Positions 32,801 to 40,903 of a DNA stretch of 64,000 bases are shown in pieces. Position 1 is the stretch's first letter. Every line of letters starts with the position of its first letter. The stretch is from positions 3,658,001 to 3,722,000 of the forward strand of contig CBDCYF010000005.1 of NCBI GenBank assembly GCA_965224065.1, in the 5' to 3' direction. The DNA comes from JAOTZA01 sp965224065. GTDB lineage: Bacteria; Acidobacteriota; Thermoanaerobaculia; Multivoradales; JAHEKO01. Position numbers and translations under genes: made by a program. The notes below the pieces were generated by a model, which made no database searches, was not told the origin of the DNA, and was given only the letters and a program-made list of their open reading frames with translations.

Positions 32801-33222
32801 CGCCGGGTCATCTCGCGCCACTGCCGCTCGTACGTGTCGACACTTTCGAGACAGGCGCGGTTGAATTTCTCGACTCCGTAGCTCTCGATGTCCTGTTTGC
32901 CCGAGAATCCGAGGGTCTTCTCGACCTCGATCTCTACCGGCAGACCGTGGGTGTCCCACCCGGCCTTGCGCCCGACGTGGAAGCCCTGCATGGTCTTGAA
33001 CCGTGGGAAGAGGTCCTTGACCGCCCGGGTCACGACATGGCCGATGTGGGGCTTGTTGTTGGCCGTTGGCGGACCCTCGTAGAACAGAAACTCCGGCCCG
33101 CCGGCGGTCTGCTCCAGCGAGGCGGCAAAGATGTCTCTTTCTTCCCAAAAACGGAGAATCCCGAGCTCGAGCTCGGGAAAGGGGTAACCGCTCGGGAAGG
33201 TAGGGAAGCGCTTATCGGACAT
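29887..33222 (-). CDS. ileS: Isoleucyl-tRNA synthetase, eukaryote-like class
   Basis: The 1111-residue enzyme has PHIGH at residues 58-62 and KMSKR near residue 653. The N-terminal region (GWDTHGLPVEIEVEKTLGFSG, PYCARCGTTLSSHEVAQNYQ) and the lack of a C-terminal zinc finger match the IleRS2 class found in eukaryotes and some bacteria. This class is often less sensitive to mupirocin. The editing domain spans about 190-400 and the anticodon-binding region starts near 700. The ATG at 33222 was chosen because the upstream open frame is Pro/Arg-rich and overlaps the hydrolase gene. Confidence 0.96.
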   Translation of the reverse strand: MSDKRFPTFPSGYPFPELELGILRFWEERDIFAASLEQTAGGPEFLFYEGPPTANNKPHIGHVVTRAVKDLFPRFKTMQGFHVGRKAGWDTHGLPVEIEVEKTLGFSGKQDIESYGVEKFNRACLESVDTYERQWREMTRRIGFWVDLEKAYFTYTNDYVESVWWALATLFDKGLLEKGYKIQPYCARCGTTLSSHEVAQNYQDTDDPSVWVLFPAEAGQRVVDVEGGEWTVPDNLHLVAWTTTPWTLLGHTGLAVHADLVYRVVEDPADGRLLLFGDDLETPVPREIERHGKRQRIDLRESPALVRIPGSALHGLRYRRPFQTATGAETPESVFDPPPGDAAGWRVFTADYVTATEGTGLVHTAPAFGEDDHASGKKLGLPLLLTVDGEGRIAGEGTEPFTGLSFKEADPAISRDLKERHLLLHSDRYHHNYPFCWRCDQPLLYYASRSWFIKTTARKDALIESNRKEIHWRPEHVGEGRFGKWLENVVDWALSRKRYWGTPLPVWECDRCPRVEAIGSFEALFRAAGRTPPEDLYDREQFDPHRPFVDRDHNGEAFVWSCPDCDGTMGRVTDVIDAWFDSGAMPFAQSHYTGTGTEGFDPQNGVGFPADFISEAVDQTRGWFYTLHVLGVLLFDGAAYRNCIVLGHINDEQGRKMSKRLGNVVDPMEVLAETGADALRWYFYISNPELSARFSARLVREAAQRFLLPLWNAASFFAIYANIDSWRPENEKIAFAQRPALDRWILLRLDRVVARVTEHLEGYRIAESAREIERFLDDLTNWYIRRSRDRFWAGAGDAGKESAYQSLFEALTTLSRLIAPFTPFVAEVLHQRLVRAVAPESAAESVHLERWPEGDASRRDDALEAGIEAVQRIVRLGHAARNDHNLKTRQPLAAVTVVSTDKDLAGAVEPHLDLLREELNVHEVRWADDRSEFVHHEVRPVFPKCGPRFGKQMKALQTVLAAADGDALAAELEEKGEVHIELDGSRERLSSEELEVRLIEREGTATQGDRDLLVALETALDDDLISEGRARELVNRIQAKRKDLDLDYADRIRVTYRADPVIQEVIERHLKWIGSETLAVDIQPAPDDAELEARPVDDLEFELAVERVETH

Positions 33223-33277
33223 CGCCGTCTCGGGTCTCTCGCTCAGCGGCTCGTCGTTGGGTCGCTCAGGGGGTCGC

Positions 33278-34276
33278 TCAGGCGGCGGCGTGTTGGACCA
33301 GAAATCCCTCGAGCTTGCGGCAGAAGGCGGCCGGCGTCTCGAGATGGGGGAGGTTGCCGCCGTCCTCGAAGATCTCCAGCTCGGCGCCCGGCCGGCGCTG
33401 AAGCCAGAGATCGGCGGTCTCCACAGGGGGCGACGTGGCGCCACGGCCCCAACCCAGCCATACCGGCACGTCGACGCGGGCCAGCGCCTCGTCCGAGGTG
33501 TGATTGAGATAACCGCTCAGGAAGGCGGCGAGCGCCAGATGCGAGCCGGGCTGGTGGCTCGACTGGTAGTGATGCTCGACCGTTCCGGCGTCGACCCGGT
33601 CGGAAGCCACATAGGTCTCGCGGCGAAGATGCCGGGCGATCGAGGCGTGGCTGGTGTACAGATTGAGGGCCGATGCCCCGAGGACGGGAAGGCGCAGCAT
33701 CCGATGCAACAGCGCGTCCTTGAGATCCGGCTCCTCGCCATGGAGCTCGATACCGTTCGGCACCACCAGCGCGAGGGCGGACACTGCCTCGGGGCGGTCG
33801 ACGGCCAGGGCCACGGAGTAGGCCGCCGAAAGACCCGCGGCGACGATCGCCGACCGGCGCCGGATGACGTCCTCGGCGAAATCGGACAGGAGTTGGATGT
33901 AGAGGCCCGCGTCGTATTCGATCCTGGGCTTGTCGGACCGGCCCCACCCGATGAGATCGGGCGCGAAAACCTCGAACCGAGAGGCCAGCATCTCGCCTGC
34001 GGCCCGCCACTGTTCGCTATCGTGCCCCGGACCCAGGGAATGCAGCAGCAGGACCGGCGGTCCCTGACCGAGCCGCTGAAAAGCCACCTCGCCGAACTTC
34101 CACGCGTAGCGGTGGCTGCGGCCCCATCCCGGAGCCGTGAGGCGGCGGTTTCGGCGCGCGATCAGGACATTGGCGAGCGCCGGCACGCCCACCGCCGCGG
34201 CGCCGAGAAGCAGACCCCGCACCAGGCGCTTTCGTCTTCGCCGTGCCTGTTTTTCCTGTTCGCGCCGGGCGGCCAT
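33278..34276 (-). CDS. Alpha/beta hydrolase, membrane-anchored
   Basis: The 332-residue protein opens with an Arg-rich segment and one hydrophobic helix (GLLLGAAAVGVPALANVLI), then an alpha/beta-hydrolase domain. PPVLLLHSLGPGHDSEQW is the oxyanion region, FAPDLIGWGRSDKP the typical loop, AAGLSAAYSVALA the nucleophile elbow (Ser), and GGNLPHLETP holds the final His. The PVWLGWGRGA strand lacks an obvious acid after it. It is probably an esterase or haloperoxidase-like enzyme, with unknown substrate. It lies just upstream of ileS on the same strand and is divergent from rlmH. Confidence 0.85.
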   Translation of the reverse strand: MAARREQEKQARRRRKRLVRGLLLGAAAVGVPALANVLIARRNRRLTAPGWGRSHRYAWKFGEVAFQRLGQGPPVLLLHSLGPGHDSEQWRAAGEMLASRFEVFAPDLIGWGRSDKPRIEYDAGLYIQLLSDFAEDVIRRRSAIVAAGLSAAYSVALAVDRPEAVSALALVVPNGIELHGEEPDLKDALLHRMLRLPVLGASALNLYTSHASIARHLRRETYVASDRVDAGTVEHHYQSSHQPGSHLALAAFLSGYLNHTSDEALARVDVPVWLGWGRGATSPPVETADLWLQRRPGAELEIFEDGGNLPHLETPAAFCRKLEGFLVQHAAA

Positions 34277-34335
34277 GGGCCGCCGATCTTACCAGCGGAT
34301 CCGGGCCGCACGGTCGGGTTGGCGATCCGGCTAGT

Positions 34336-34833
34336 ATGGGGAGCTTGAGCGGACGTGAGCTGCTGATCCTGTGGGTGGGGCGTCACCAGCGTCGGGAATG
34401 GAGCGAGCTGTGCGGCGAGTACCGCACGCGAATCAGCCGGATGGCTCCGGTCCGGGAACGGTTTGTAAAGCTCAAGTCTGCGGGTGGGGGCCCGCGCCGG
34501 CTCACAGACGAGGCGAGGGCGTTGCAGGCGGCGTTCCCGGATCCCGCCTGGGTCGTGGCCCTGGACCGGCGCGGCCGGGCGCGCTCTTCCGAAGAGCTCG
34601 CGGCCTGGCTGTCGCGTCTTCGCCGGGACTGGCCGCATCCGGTCGTTTTCGCGATCGGCTCCGACCTGGGGCTCGCCCCCGAGCTCCTCGAAGGCGCCCG
34701 CGAGAGGCTCTCGCTGGGCCCGCTGACGCTCCCCCACGAACTGGCCCGTTTGGTCCTTTACGAGCAGCTTTATCGGGCTCTTTGCATCGAGGCGGGAATA
34801 AAGTACCATCGCCAGCCGTTGGGAGGATGTTAA
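34336..34833 (+). CDS. rlmH: 23S rRNA (pseudouridine1915-N3)-methyltransferase
   Basis: The 165-residue SPOUT protein has VVALDRRGRARSSEELAAWL, the SAM-binding FAIGSDLGLAPE, LSLGPLTLPHELARLVLYEQLYRA, and IKYHRQPL at the end, where family members end in YHR plus a short tail. It methylates pseudouridine 1915 in helix 69. The ATG at 34336 is used here; a TTG at 34345 is equally possible, because a TAGTAT at 34332-34337 would then direct a leaderless message. Confidence 0.93.
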   Translation: MGSLSGRELLILWVGRHQRREWSELCGEYRTRISRMAPVRERFVKLKSAGGGPRRLTDEARALQAAFPDPAWVVALDRRGRARSSEELAAWLSRLRRDWPHPVVFAIGSDLGLAPELLEGARERLSLGPLTLPHELARLVLYEQLYRALCIEAGIKYHRQPLGGC

Positions 34834-34870
34834 GGCGTCGGCGGCGCCCGTTGGGAGGAAGGAGAGCGGC

Positions 34871-35260
34871 TTGCCCAGGACCACGCAGACCAAAAAGCGG
34901 ACCAAGGCCCAGCTCGAAGCGATCCGCCAGCGGCTGGACCGGCAGCGCAAAGAGATCCTGTCGATGTACGAGCACGATCTGCGGGTCGGCCAGGGCGCCA
35001 GCGATGAGGGCGCGGAGGACCTGGTAGATCGCGCCAACAGCGCCTACAACCGGGAGTTCATGCTCTCTCTCTCCGACAGCGAGCGCACCATCCTGCTCGA
35101 GATCGAGGACGCCATGGCCCGGCTCGACGACGGTGGCTATGGCGTGTGCAGCCACTGCGAGGAGACGATCGCCGCCAGAAGGTTGCAAGCGGTTCCGTGG
35201 GCGCGTTATTGTGTCGACTGCCAGGAGCTTTCCGAGCAAGGGATGCTCTACGAAAGTTGA
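34871..35260 (+). CDS. TraR/DksA-type zinc-finger protein
   Basis: The 129-residue protein has a Lys/Arg/Gln-rich N-terminal coiled coil (AQLEAIRQRLDRQRKEIL), a middle DEGAEDLVDRANSAYNREF helix, and the C4 zinc finger with CSHCEETI and CVDCQELS. DksA-like proteins bind the RNA polymerase secondary channel and modulate initiation together with ppGpp. The tip Asp residues of classical DksA cannot be matched clearly, so the regulatory effect may differ. Its TTG start is preceded by GGAGGAAGGAG. Confidence 0.9.
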   Translation: MPRTTQTKKRTKAQLEAIRQRLDRQRKEILSMYEHDLRVGQGASDEGAEDLVDRANSAYNREFMLSLSDSERTILLEIEDAMARLDDGGYGVCSHCEETIAARRLQAVPWARYCVDCQELSEQGMLYES

Positions 35261-35475
35261 CTTCGGCAATCGCAGCCACCTAGCATCGCCGAGGAGCGGC
35301 AACGAGGCAGATGGCTCTACACAGTCTGCAACCCGAAGGGCGACAAGGGGTTACGGCACACCTGCTGCGTTGTTCGTCGTCGACGATGACACCGCATCGA
35401 CTCCTCCTCACGCCTCGCAGGCGTACCGTAAGACCTTGTCGCGCGACCCTCTGGACTTCTACCACGGGCTGCTAG
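35261..35475. other. Gene-free gap upstream of the lapA-lapB fusion
   Basis: These 215 bases carry no supported gene. The part at about 35360-35440 (CTGCGTTGTTCG, CTCCTC, CGCCTCGCAGGCGTACCGTAAG) is reminiscent of the interior of the MITE-like element at 45.8 kb, but no terminal inverted repeats were found, so it may be a decayed copy. Confidence 0.35.
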
Positions 35476-36882
35476 ATGCGGCTCAGGACGTTCCTAGGAA
35501 TCCTCGCAGCCCTCGTTGTCGTCGTCGCCGTCGCCTATCTCTCCAATCAAAACACCGCGCTCCTCGCGGAGCGTTTCTCGCTTTCTGAGACCGCCTCGAT
35601 ACCGGTGTACGCCGCCCTATTGGCGGCGTTTCTCCTCGGCTTTCTTCCCGCGGTCAGCGTCCTGCTGACCAAGACGCTCCAACAGGAGCTGGCCCAGCGG
35701 CGGAAGCGCAAGATCGATCGCGAGGCCAAAAGCCGGGCCGGCAGCTTTCGGCGGGCGGTGGACTTCGAGGCTGATGGCCTGTGGGCCAAGGCGGCCGCCG
35801 AGCTGGAGAGCTGTCTCGCGGACCGGCCCGAGGATTTCTCGACGTTGCTCCGCTACGGGGAGGTACTGCGCCGCCAGGGACGCTTCGATGAGGCCGTCGA
35901 GGTGCACCGGCGCGCGTCAGTGCTCTATCCCCGAAGTGTGGCGGTGCTGTACCAGCTCGCCGCTGACTACGAGGCGAGGGGCGAAGGCGAGGTCGCCGCC
36001 CAGATTCACGACCGCATCCTGCGCGATTTTCCCGGGCAGGGACTCAAGACCTTGAGAGACAGGCGGGACACGGAGCTGGCCGGGGGCAACTGGCGGGGGG
36101 CTGCGCGCCTCCACGAGAAAATCGAAAGCCTGGGCTCGGAAGGCGATCGCGCCGACGGGCACCCGGAGGAAGACGGCGTGCGGCTGGGGCTGGCGTACCA
36201 GCGGGCGGTGGACTGTCTGGAGGGCGATCAACTGGCCGAGGCCCGCCGAAGGCTGGAGGAAGTGCTTGCGATCGAGCCGCGGTTTGTGCCCGGCCTCATT
36301 CTGCGGGGGGAGATCTCCCTGGCTGCGGGCAACGACCAGGAAGCGGTGACGGCGTGGCGCAAGGGGTTCGAGACCACCGGCAGCCCGGTTTTCCTGTTGC
36401 GGATCGAGGACCACTTCATCGATCGGGAGAAGCCACTCGAGGCCATCGAGACACTTCACCGGCTGATCGCCGACAGCGACAACGACACGCTTCCCAAGTT
36501 CTCTCTCGGCCGGCTCTACTACCGGTTGGAGATGCACGACGAAGCACTGCGCGTGCTCGAGCCCATGCGCGAGCGGCTCGAGGCATCGCCTACCTACCAC
36601 TACCTGCTGGCCCGGATCCACCAACGGCGGGGTGAAGCGGGACGGGCGGTGGAGTCGTATCAGGCGTGCGTCCAGCACGCCGGCGTCGCCGCGACCGAGT
36701 TTCGTTGCCGTCTTTGCGACACTCGATACGAGGAGTGGCTCGACCGCTGCGATGTCTGTGGCTCTTGGAACGCGGTGGAGCTCGATTTCGAGGAGCAGAC
36801 GCTGTCGGCCGAAGAGCTCGGTCTTCAACAGGCGGCCGTGCGGGCGGTCTACGAGCGCAAGGCCTGGCGCTCCGACGACTGA
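35476..36882 (+). CDS. lapB: LapA-LapB fusion: membrane-anchored TPR protein with zinc ribbon
   Basis: The 468-residue protein opens like LapA/YciS: two hydrophobic helices (TFLGILAALVVVVAVAYL and PVYAALLAAFLLGFLPAVSV) with the SNQNT motif between them and a basic coiled coil after. Residues about 90-400 are TPR repeats as in LapB/YciM. The C-terminal rubredoxin-like ribbon has CRLC (about 410) and CDVCG (about 425). In Enterobacteria LapA and LapB are separate and control LPS synthesis through LpxC turnover; here they are one chain. It precedes holA by 8 bases on the same strand. Confidence 0.88.
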   Translation: MRLRTFLGILAALVVVVAVAYLSNQNTALLAERFSLSETASIPVYAALLAAFLLGFLPAVSVLLTKTLQQELAQRRKRKIDREAKSRAGSFRRAVDFEADGLWAKAAAELESCLADRPEDFSTLLRYGEVLRRQGRFDEAVEVHRRASVLYPRSVAVLYQLAADYEARGEGEVAAQIHDRILRDFPGQGLKTLRDRRDTELAGGNWRGAARLHEKIESLGSEGDRADGHPEEDGVRLGLAYQRAVDCLEGDQLAEARRRLEEVLAIEPRFVPGLILRGEISLAAGNDQEAVTAWRKGFETTGSPVFLLRIEDHFIDREKPLEAIETLHRLIADSDNDTLPKFSLGRLYYRLEMHDEALRVLEPMRERLEASPTYHYLLARIHQRRGEAGRAVESYQACVQHAGVAATEFRCRLCDTRYEEWLDRCDVCGSWNAVELDFEEQTLSAEELGLQQAAVRAVYERKAWRSDD

Positions 36883-36890
36883 GTGAATCC

Positions 36891-38357
36891 GTGGGCGTGA
36901 CGCTCGAAGAGCTGCTGGGCGCGGTCGAGAGCGGCGACACACAACCTCTTTACCTGGTCGCCGGCGACCGGATACTGGCCGAGCCCGGCGCCGAGCGGCT
37001 GGCGGCACGACTGGCCCAAGTGGTCGGCTGCGAGCCCGAGATCCATCGGCGCCCGGCGGATCTCGACGATCTGATGGTCGATCTCAACACCTACTCGCTC
37101 TTTGGCGGTGGCAAGGTCCTGGTCGCCGTGGAGACGGCGGTGTTTGCCGATCTGTCGGCCGCCGCCAATCTGGTCGACGAAGCCCTCGAGGTCCTGCCCT
37201 TGTCGGCTGGAGACGGCGAGCTGACCGGACCGGAAAAGCGCTCGGCGCTCCGGCTCCTGCAGGCCATCCGCCTGTTCGAGGTCGATCCCTACGCCGGTGA
37301 CCCGACGAGCGTGATGGCCGAGCTGCCCGTCACCGCGTTCCAGGGCGGCACGGCGTACCGTCGCAAGAGTCGCCGCGCGCGGCCACGTGGCAAGGCCGAG
37401 AAGCTGCGGGGCGAGCTGGTGCCGCTTTTGGCGCGGGCTCGCGAGCAGGGGCTCGAGGGGCGGGCGGACTCCGCGGCCACCTTGCTGGCGGAGATCGTAA
37501 ACCGCGGCCTACCCGAGGGGCATCACCTGGTACTGGCCGAGAGCTCGGTGGCCACCGAGCATCCGGTGGTCTCGGCGCTTTCCGAAAAGGGAGCTCTGGT
37601 ACGGGTGGGGGAGATCGAGGTCGACCGGCGCAAGGGCTTTGTCGGTCTCGAGACCGCCGGCCGGGAGCTTGGCCGTCAAACCGGGGTGACGGCCGATGCC
37701 GACGCCGTTCGCGAGCTCGCGCGCCGTACACTCAAGCACGCGTCCCGCGGCCGTTCCGCAGAGACCGTGGACCCCGAGAGCGCCGGCCGGTTCGCCGCCG
37801 AATATCGCAAGCTCGCCGCCCTTGCGGGCGATGGCCGGATCACCACCGAGCTGGTCCGCGAGACGATCGAGGACCGTGGCCAGGAAGATGTCTGGAAAGT
37901 CCTGGACGCCATCGGCGCCGGCGATGGGGGCGGAGCGCTGGCGCGGATCGACCGGCTGATGGCGGCATCCGAGGACGAAGTGGCCACCCGGCTCTCGCTT
38001 TTCGGGCTGGTGGCCGGCTTTTGCCGCCAGCTCTCGGCGCTCGCCGGGATGCTCTCGGCGGGCGCGGCTCCGCCCGGCGAGCGCAACTACCACCGGTTCA
38101 AGTCACGGATCGCTCCCAAGCTCCAGGCGCCGCTGGAAGATGGACGCGACAACCCGCTGGCCGGTCTCCATCCGTTCCGGCTCCACCGGGCCTATCTCGC
38201 CGCCTCGGGCCTGTCGGCCGTCGAGATGGCAAAGCTGCCGGCACGGGTCCTCGAGACCGAGGTGCAGATGAAAGGCGACAGCCGCTCGCCGGACGTGGCG
38301 CTGACGGCGCTGGTGGCGCATCTGGCCGGCCTGCGGCAAAACGCCCGGAAAGCCTGA
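36891..38357 (+). CDS. holA: DNA polymerase III delta subunit, enlarged
   Basis: The protein fits HolA: QPLYLVAGDRILAEPGAERLAARL at the N-terminus, HHLVLAESSVATEHPVVSALSEKG in the AAA-like core, and the helical C-terminus DVWKVLDAIGAGDGGGALARIDRLM with the LFGLVAGFCRQL pattern. The delta subunit opens the sliding clamp within the clamp loader. At 488 residues it is longer than the usual 330-350. An insertion at about residues 95-200 includes a basic patch RRKSRRARPRGKAEKLRG. The start is GTG at 36891, or GTG two codons later; neither has a strong ribosome site. Confidence 0.8.
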   Translation: MGVTLEELLGAVESGDTQPLYLVAGDRILAEPGAERLAARLAQVVGCEPEIHRRPADLDDLMVDLNTYSLFGGGKVLVAVETAVFADLSAAANLVDEALEVLPLSAGDGELTGPEKRSALRLLQAIRLFEVDPYAGDPTSVMAELPVTAFQGGTAYRRKSRRARPRGKAEKLRGELVPLLARAREQGLEGRADSAATLLAEIVNRGLPEGHHLVLAESSVATEHPVVSALSEKGALVRVGEIEVDRRKGFVGLETAGRELGRQTGVTADADAVRELARRTLKHASRGRSAETVDPESAGRFAAEYRKLAALAGDGRITTELVRETIEDRGQEDVWKVLDAIGAGDGGGALARIDRLMAASEDEVATRLSLFGLVAGFCRQLSALAGMLSAGAAPPGERNYHRFKSRIAPKLQAPLEDGRDNPLAGLHPFRLHRAYLAASGLSAVEMAKLPARVLETEVQMKGDSRSPDVALTALVAHLAGLRQNARKA

Positions 38358-38378
38358 CCGCGGGTTGAAAAGGTCCGG

Positions 38379-39314
38379 CTAGCGCGGAAACCCGTAGCGC
38401 AACCTCAGGCGGAAGAAGGTCTCCAGCACCCGGTCCCGGTCGTCATTCGAGAGATACTCGCGGCGCCCGTACATCCGCCGATAGACCGTCTCGAGGGCCG
38501 GGAACTCGCTTCGCAGCCACGGCCAGAACCGGGCTCGCGCGGCCGGTTTCAGAAACAGCGGGCTCGGCACGACGTCAAAGGCGCCGCCGTCGCGCGCCGC
38601 TTCGAAGAGCGGCTCGAGCTCGTCGGGTCCGTCGTTGATCTCCGGCATCACCGGCATACAAAAGACACTCGTGCCGATCCCGGCGGCGGTCAGCCGGCGC
38701 AGGGTGCGAAGCCGGGCCTGCGGGTCGGGCGCCCTTTGCTCGAGGCGCCGCGCCAGCGCCGGATCGAGAGTGGTCAGGGTCAGATGGACCGTGATCGAGT
38801 GCTTGCGGTCGAGCTCGACCAGCAGATCCAGGTCTCGCAGGATGAGGGGAGACTTGGTGGTGATCGAGATCTGGAGGCCTTCGGCGCCGCGCAGCGTCTC
38901 CAGGATCGACCGGGTCACGCCGTAGTGTTTCTCGGCGGGTTGGTACGGGTCGGTCGCGGTGCCGATCGATATCGGCTGGTGGCGCAGATCGCTCTTGCGC
39001 AGCCGGCGCTCGAGCGACTCGGCCGCCCCTTGCTTGACAAAGATCCTGCGCTCGAAGTCCCTCCAATTTCGCAGCTCGAAGAACGAGTGGGTGTAGCGGG
39101 CGTAGCAATACGTACATCCGAACTCGCAGCCGCGATAGGGATTGATCGTCCACGCAAACGGCATCCGTGGGTTGAGACAACGGTTGAGCACATTGCGAAC
39201 CGGTAGCTCGTGATACTCCACGCCGCCCAGCGAACGGATCGCGGTCGCATCGGGGTCGGGTCGCCCGAGGGGCTGGAGAACGGGGAGGAGGGGAAGGGTG
39301 GCCTGGTGACTCAT
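38379..39314 (-). CDS. Radical SAM protein, PA0069/SplB-like family
   Basis: The 311-residue protein has the radical SAM cluster motif GCEFGCTYCYAR (CxxxCxxC), preceded by NVLNRCLNPRMPFAWTINPYRG, which is typical of the PA0069/spore photoproduct lyase-like group. ISIGTATDPYQPAEKHYGVT and TTKSPLILRDLDLL follow. The true substrate of this group is unknown; a role in nucleic-acid repair has been suggested by similarity to SplB. The neighbouring mutM gene (base excision repair) is divergent from it. Confidence 0.9.
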   Translation of the reverse strand: MSHQATLPLLPVLQPLGRPDPDATAIRSLGGVEYHELPVRNVLNRCLNPRMPFAWTINPYRGCEFGCTYCYARYTHSFFELRNWRDFERRIFVKQGAAESLERRLRKSDLRHQPISIGTATDPYQPAEKHYGVTRSILETLRGAEGLQISITTKSPLILRDLDLLVELDRKHSITVHLTLTTLDPALARRLEQRAPDPQARLRTLRRLTAAGIGTSVFCMPVMPEINDGPDELEPLFEAARDGGAFDVVPSPLFLKPAARARFWPWLRSEFPALETVYRRMYGRREYLSNDDRDRVLETFFRLRLRYGFPR

Positions 39315-39353
39315 TTACGCTTTATTTTCACCTATGGGCGTAAAACTGTCAAG

Positions 39354-39377
39354 AGGCCCATGAATCGGGCCTTTTCT
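39354..39377 (+). terminator. Terminator-like hairpin in the mutM leader region
   Basis: AGGCCC (39354-39359) pairs with GGGCCT (39367-39372) across a TGAATC-type loop and is followed by TTTTC. It lies upstream of the predicted mutM start point, so it could stop upstream transcription from reading into mutM. Confidence 0.4.
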
Positions 39378-39389
39378 GGGCATCGAAGC

Positions 39390-39402
39390 TACAATCCGAC
39401 AG
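39390..39402 (+). promoter_or_regulatory. Predicted leaderless promoter of mutM
   Basis: TACAAT at 39390-39395 puts the expected transcription start at 39402, the first base of the GTG start codon. No Shine-Dalgarno sequence is present. Confidence 0.5.
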
Positions 39403-40226
39403 TGCCGGAGCTACCGGAAGTCGAGGTCCTGCGGCGCTCGTTAAAACCGCGGCTCCGGGGCCGTCGCATCGAACGGGTCCGGGTGCGCCAGCCCGCCCTG
39501 CGCGAGCCCGTCAGCCCCCAGGGCCTGGGCCGATCGTGTACCGGAAGAACGATCATCGCCCTCGGCCGGCGCGCCAAGTACCTGCTCATTGGGCTGGAAA
39601 GCAACCGGACATTGGTGATTCACCTTGGGATGAGCGGCCGGCTGACGGTCGCGCCTGTCGAGACGGCTCCCGAGCCTCACGAACACGTGAGCTTTGCGCT
39701 CGACGATGGGCAAAAGCTCAGGTTTCGCGACCCGCGGCGGTTTGGTCTGGTTCTGTCGTTGCCGACCGACCGGCTGCACGCCGATCGGCATTTCGCGCAC
39801 CTGGGGGTCGAGCCGCTCGGCGACGGCTTCGACGGCGACGCTCTGGCCCGGGCGGCTGCCGGCCGGAGGGGGCCGGTCAAGAGCTTTTTGATGAACGCCG
39901 GCATCGTGGTCGGCGTCGGCAACATCTACGCTTCCGAGGCCCTCCACCGCGCGCGGATCCACCCCGGCCGGTCGGTCTCTCGCATCTCGGCGGTCCGTTG
40001 GGAGCGGCTGGCGGCCGCGACGCGGGCGGTCCTCGAACGGGCGATCGAGGAGGGTGGAACCACCCTCAACGACTTTACCGACGGCGATGGGGAAGCCGGC
40101 TACTTCCAGGTCTCGCTGACGGTCTATGGGCGCGAGGGCGAGCCCTGTCCGCGCTGCGGGCGATCCATCCGGCGCTTGGTCCAGACCGGCCGGAGCACCT
40201 TCTACTGCCCGGGCTGTCAGCGCTAG
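39402..40226 (+). CDS. mutM: Formamidopyrimidine-DNA glycosylase (Fpg)
   Basis: The 274-residue enzyme begins with the catalytic (M)PELPEVEVLRRSL: Pro2 is the nucleophile and Glu3 the acid. The GTG start was chosen for this reason. Lys in LVIHLGMSGRL, Arg/Asn contacts in RDPRRFGLV and GVGNIYASEALHRARIHP, and the C-terminal zinc finger (CPRCGRSIRRLVQTGRST plus CPGC) are all present. It removes oxidised purines such as 8-oxoguanine and cuts the abasic site. Confidence 0.96.
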   Translation: MPELPEVEVLRRSLKPRLRGRRIERVRVRQPALREPVSPQGLGRSCTGRTIIALGRRAKYLLIGLESNRTLVIHLGMSGRLTVAPVETAPEPHEHVSFALDDGQKLRFRDPRRFGLVLSLPTDRLHADRHFAHLGVEPLGDGFDGDALARAAAGRRGPVKSFLMNAGIVVGVGNIYASEALHRARIHPGRSVSRISAVRWERLAAATRAVLERAIEEGGTTLNDFTDGDGEAGYFQVSLTVYGREGEPCPRCGRSIRRLVQTGRSTFYCPGCQR

Positions 40227-40264
40227 CAAAAGACTACAATGCAGATCGTGGAGACAAGCTTGCC

Positions 40265-40900
40265 GTGAGCCGACCGGTGGCTCTGGGAGTGGCCGGCGGG
40301 ACCGGCTCGGGAAAGACCACGGTCGCCCGCGCCATCCTGGACGCCGTCGGTCCCGGCCGCATCGCCTTTCTCGCCCACGACAGTTACTACAAGGACGTCG
40401 AGTGGCCGAGCGAGGAGGCGTTGCGGCGCCATAACTTCGACCACCCGGACGCGCTCGACAATGATCTGCTGATCGAGCATGTCGACGCGCTCAAGGCCGG
40501 GGAGCCGGTCGAGGTCCCGGTCTACGATTTTGTCTCCCACCGGCGACGGTCCGAGACCCGGCGGGTCGAGGCGCGTCCGGTGATCCTGCTCGAAGGCATC
40601 CTGCTGTACTCCGAGCCCCGGCTGCGCGACCGGTTGGATTTCAAGATCTACGTCGACACCGACGCCGACGTGCGCTTTATCCGGCGGCTCGAACGCGACC
40701 TCAAAGAGCGGGGCAGGACGATCGACAGCGTCATCGGCCAGTACCTCGGGACCGTGCGGCCGATGCACCTGGAGTTTGTCGAGCCGTCGAAGCGATGGGC
40801 GGACGTGATCGTGCCCGAGGGCGGGGAGAACAAGGTGGCGCTCGAGATGGTGATCGCGCGGGTGGAGCAGTTGCTCGAACTCGACGGGTTCAAGGTGTAG
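40265..40900 (+). CDS. udk: Uridine kinase
   Basis: The 211-residue protein starts (GTG) MSRPVALGVAGGTGSGKTTV, the P-loop of uridine kinases. LAHDSYYKDVEW, RHNFDHPDALDNDLLIEHV, VPVYDFVSHRR and ILLEGILLYSEPRLRD follow, all family signatures, and VDTDADVRFIRRLERDL is the lid. It phosphorylates uridine and cytidine in salvage. It lies 38 bases after mutM and may be read from the TACAAT at about 40235. Confidence 0.95.
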   Translation: MSRPVALGVAGGTGSGKTTVARAILDAVGPGRIAFLAHDSYYKDVEWPSEEALRRHNFDHPDALDNDLLIEHVDALKAGEPVEVPVYDFVSHRRRSETRRVEARPVILLEGILLYSEPRLRDRLDFKIYVDTDADVRFIRRLERDLKERGRTIDSVIGQYLGTVRPMHLEFVEPSKRWADVIVPEGGENKVALEMVIARVEQLLELDGFKV

Positions 40901-40903
40901 GTC

